Assembly: GCA_023443045.1 (NCBI GenBank)
Contig: JAEZWK010000029.1
Coordinates: 1 to 6,324, forward strand
Length of the DNA: 6,324 bases
Reading direction: 5' to 3'
Source: Bacillota bacterium
GTDB lineage: Bacteria; Bacillota_A; Clostridia; Tissierellales; Peptoniphilaceae
Below the pieces are notes generated by a model. It made no database searches, was not told the origin of the DNA, and saw only the letters and a list, made by a program, of their open reading frames with translations. The translations under genes and the position numbers were made by a program. This document shows positions 5,953-6,324 of the stretch, in pieces. Numbering within the stretch: position 1 is the first letter of the stretch; every line of letters begins with the position of its first letter.

Positions 5953-6087
5953 ATGAATGAAAAATATATAAATATGATTTATAACTCATTTTTTAAAAAT
6001 ATGCAAGAGAATAAAAAAACAATATTAATATTATTGGCTGCTGTGGTAATTACAATAATCAATTTAATTTTAATAATTTTCTTTTAG
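5953..6087 (+). CDS. possible 44-residue single-helix membrane protein
   Basis: A short ORF begins at ATG 5953, 20 bases after the amidase stop, and ends at TAG 6085. Residues 1-22 are polar and basic-tailed (FFKNMQENKK), followed by one uninterrupted hydrophobic helix from about residue 24 to the C-terminus (ILILLAAVVITIINLILIIFF). The layout of a cytoplasmic head and one C-terminal membrane anchor is that of many small bacterial membrane proteins. There is no clear Shine-Dalgarno sequence, and an in-frame TAA at 5935 rules out extension upstream. Position and strand fit a third gene of the secreted-protein operon. The family is not recognised. Confidence 0.45.
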   Translation: MNEKYINMIYNSFFKNMQENKKTILILLAAVVITIINLILIIFF

Positions 6088-6324
6088 TGATTTAGGTCAC
6101 AAACACAGGGGGGCGCATAAGCCCCTAAAAGATATCAAAATTTAAACTAGAAAAATAAATATAATTAAGGAATAAAAAAAGCAGATTGCACAAGCAGAAA
6201 GTTTATGAAGTCAGCGGATATAAACGAAATAAAGTATTAACAGATTCAGTAAAAAATGATATTATAATAGTGTAAACACATTAATATATTTTTTAAACCA
6301 CATGTTTTTTAATAAAAAATATAA
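6088..6324. other. 3' flank without a recognisable gene; GC-rich hairpin at 6110-6125
   Basis: GGGGC (6110-6114) pairs with GCCCC (6121-6125) around loop GCATAA, and TTTAGG (6091-6096) could pair with CCTAAA (6124-6129) as an alternative outer stem. No T-tract follows, so it is not a standard terminator. Farther on, 6186-6275 has an open TTG-initiated 29-codon frame containing SGYKRNKVLTDSVKND, without a ribosome-binding site; it may be a remnant or chance. A TATAAT at 6263-6268 has TTAACA 20 bases upstream, too far apart for a confident promoter. Confidence 0.45.

Noticed and set aside
6100..6130. Cyclic di-GMP (GEMM-I) riboswitch fragment
   Set aside because: CACAGG and GCGCATAAGCC are only loosely like parts of the consensus; the first stem, tetraloop and receptor are absent and no gene follows.
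6286..6322. Inverted repeat ATATTTTTTA / TAAAAAATAT at the right edge
   Set aside because: It is composed only of A and T and is expected by chance in such AT-rich sequence.
1..6324. CRISPR array, tRNA, rRNA, insertion sequence or transposase
   Set aside because: No regularly spaced repeats, tRNA-like cloverleaf, rRNA sequence or transposase-like motif was seen on either strand.

Overview
The window is about three-quarters A+T and all recognisable genes lie on the + strand. Strong AAGGAGG ribosome-binding sites, GTG/TTG starts, an SdpI-type membrane protein, a copper-amine-oxidase-N ('stalk') repeat protein and an Amidase_6 enzyme together point to a low-GC Gram-positive bacterium, most likely an anaerobic Clostridia member. 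The species cannot be named from this sequence.

Left part (1-2737). The 3' end of an unidentified gene runs in from the left edge (2-118). Next is a small three-helix SdpI-family membrane protein (233-568). About 350 bases of gene-poor, probably decayed sequence follow, ending in a start-less open stretch (915-1112). Its translation is the C-terminal Cys-rich tail of a SPASM-domain radical SAM peptide maturase. Only 27 bases later begins a two-gene ABC-2 exporter: an ATPase with a TTG start (1140-2048) and a six-helix permease (2054-2737), translationally coupled. The combination resembles the working parts of a ribosomally made, post-translationally modified peptide (RiPP) locus: modification enzyme, exporter and immunity-type protein. 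Here the maturase is broken and no precursor peptide can be pointed to.

Middle part (2738-4095). This is poorly coding sequence: a GC-richer hairpin with a T-tract (3015-3057), an unrecognised 133-codon ORF (3140-3541), an unrecognised 66-codon hydrophobic ORF (3665-3865), a start-less 41-codon stretch (3902-4027) and a strong 14-bp inverted repeat (4018-4056). Neither ORF has a visible Shine-Dalgarno sequence, unlike every recognisable gene nearby, so some may be relics.

Right part (4096-6087). Two secreted-protein genes form a tight operon 10 bases apart, each with a strong ribosome-binding site. The first encodes a signal-peptide protein with a copper-amine-oxidase N-terminal domain, probably a wall- or protein-binding module. 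The second encodes a secreted Amidase_6 / papain-like cysteine hydrolase with an intact Cys/His motif set. They probably act together outside the membrane. A 44-codon single-helix membrane ORF follows, then a GC-rich hairpin and about 200 bases with no recognisable gene.
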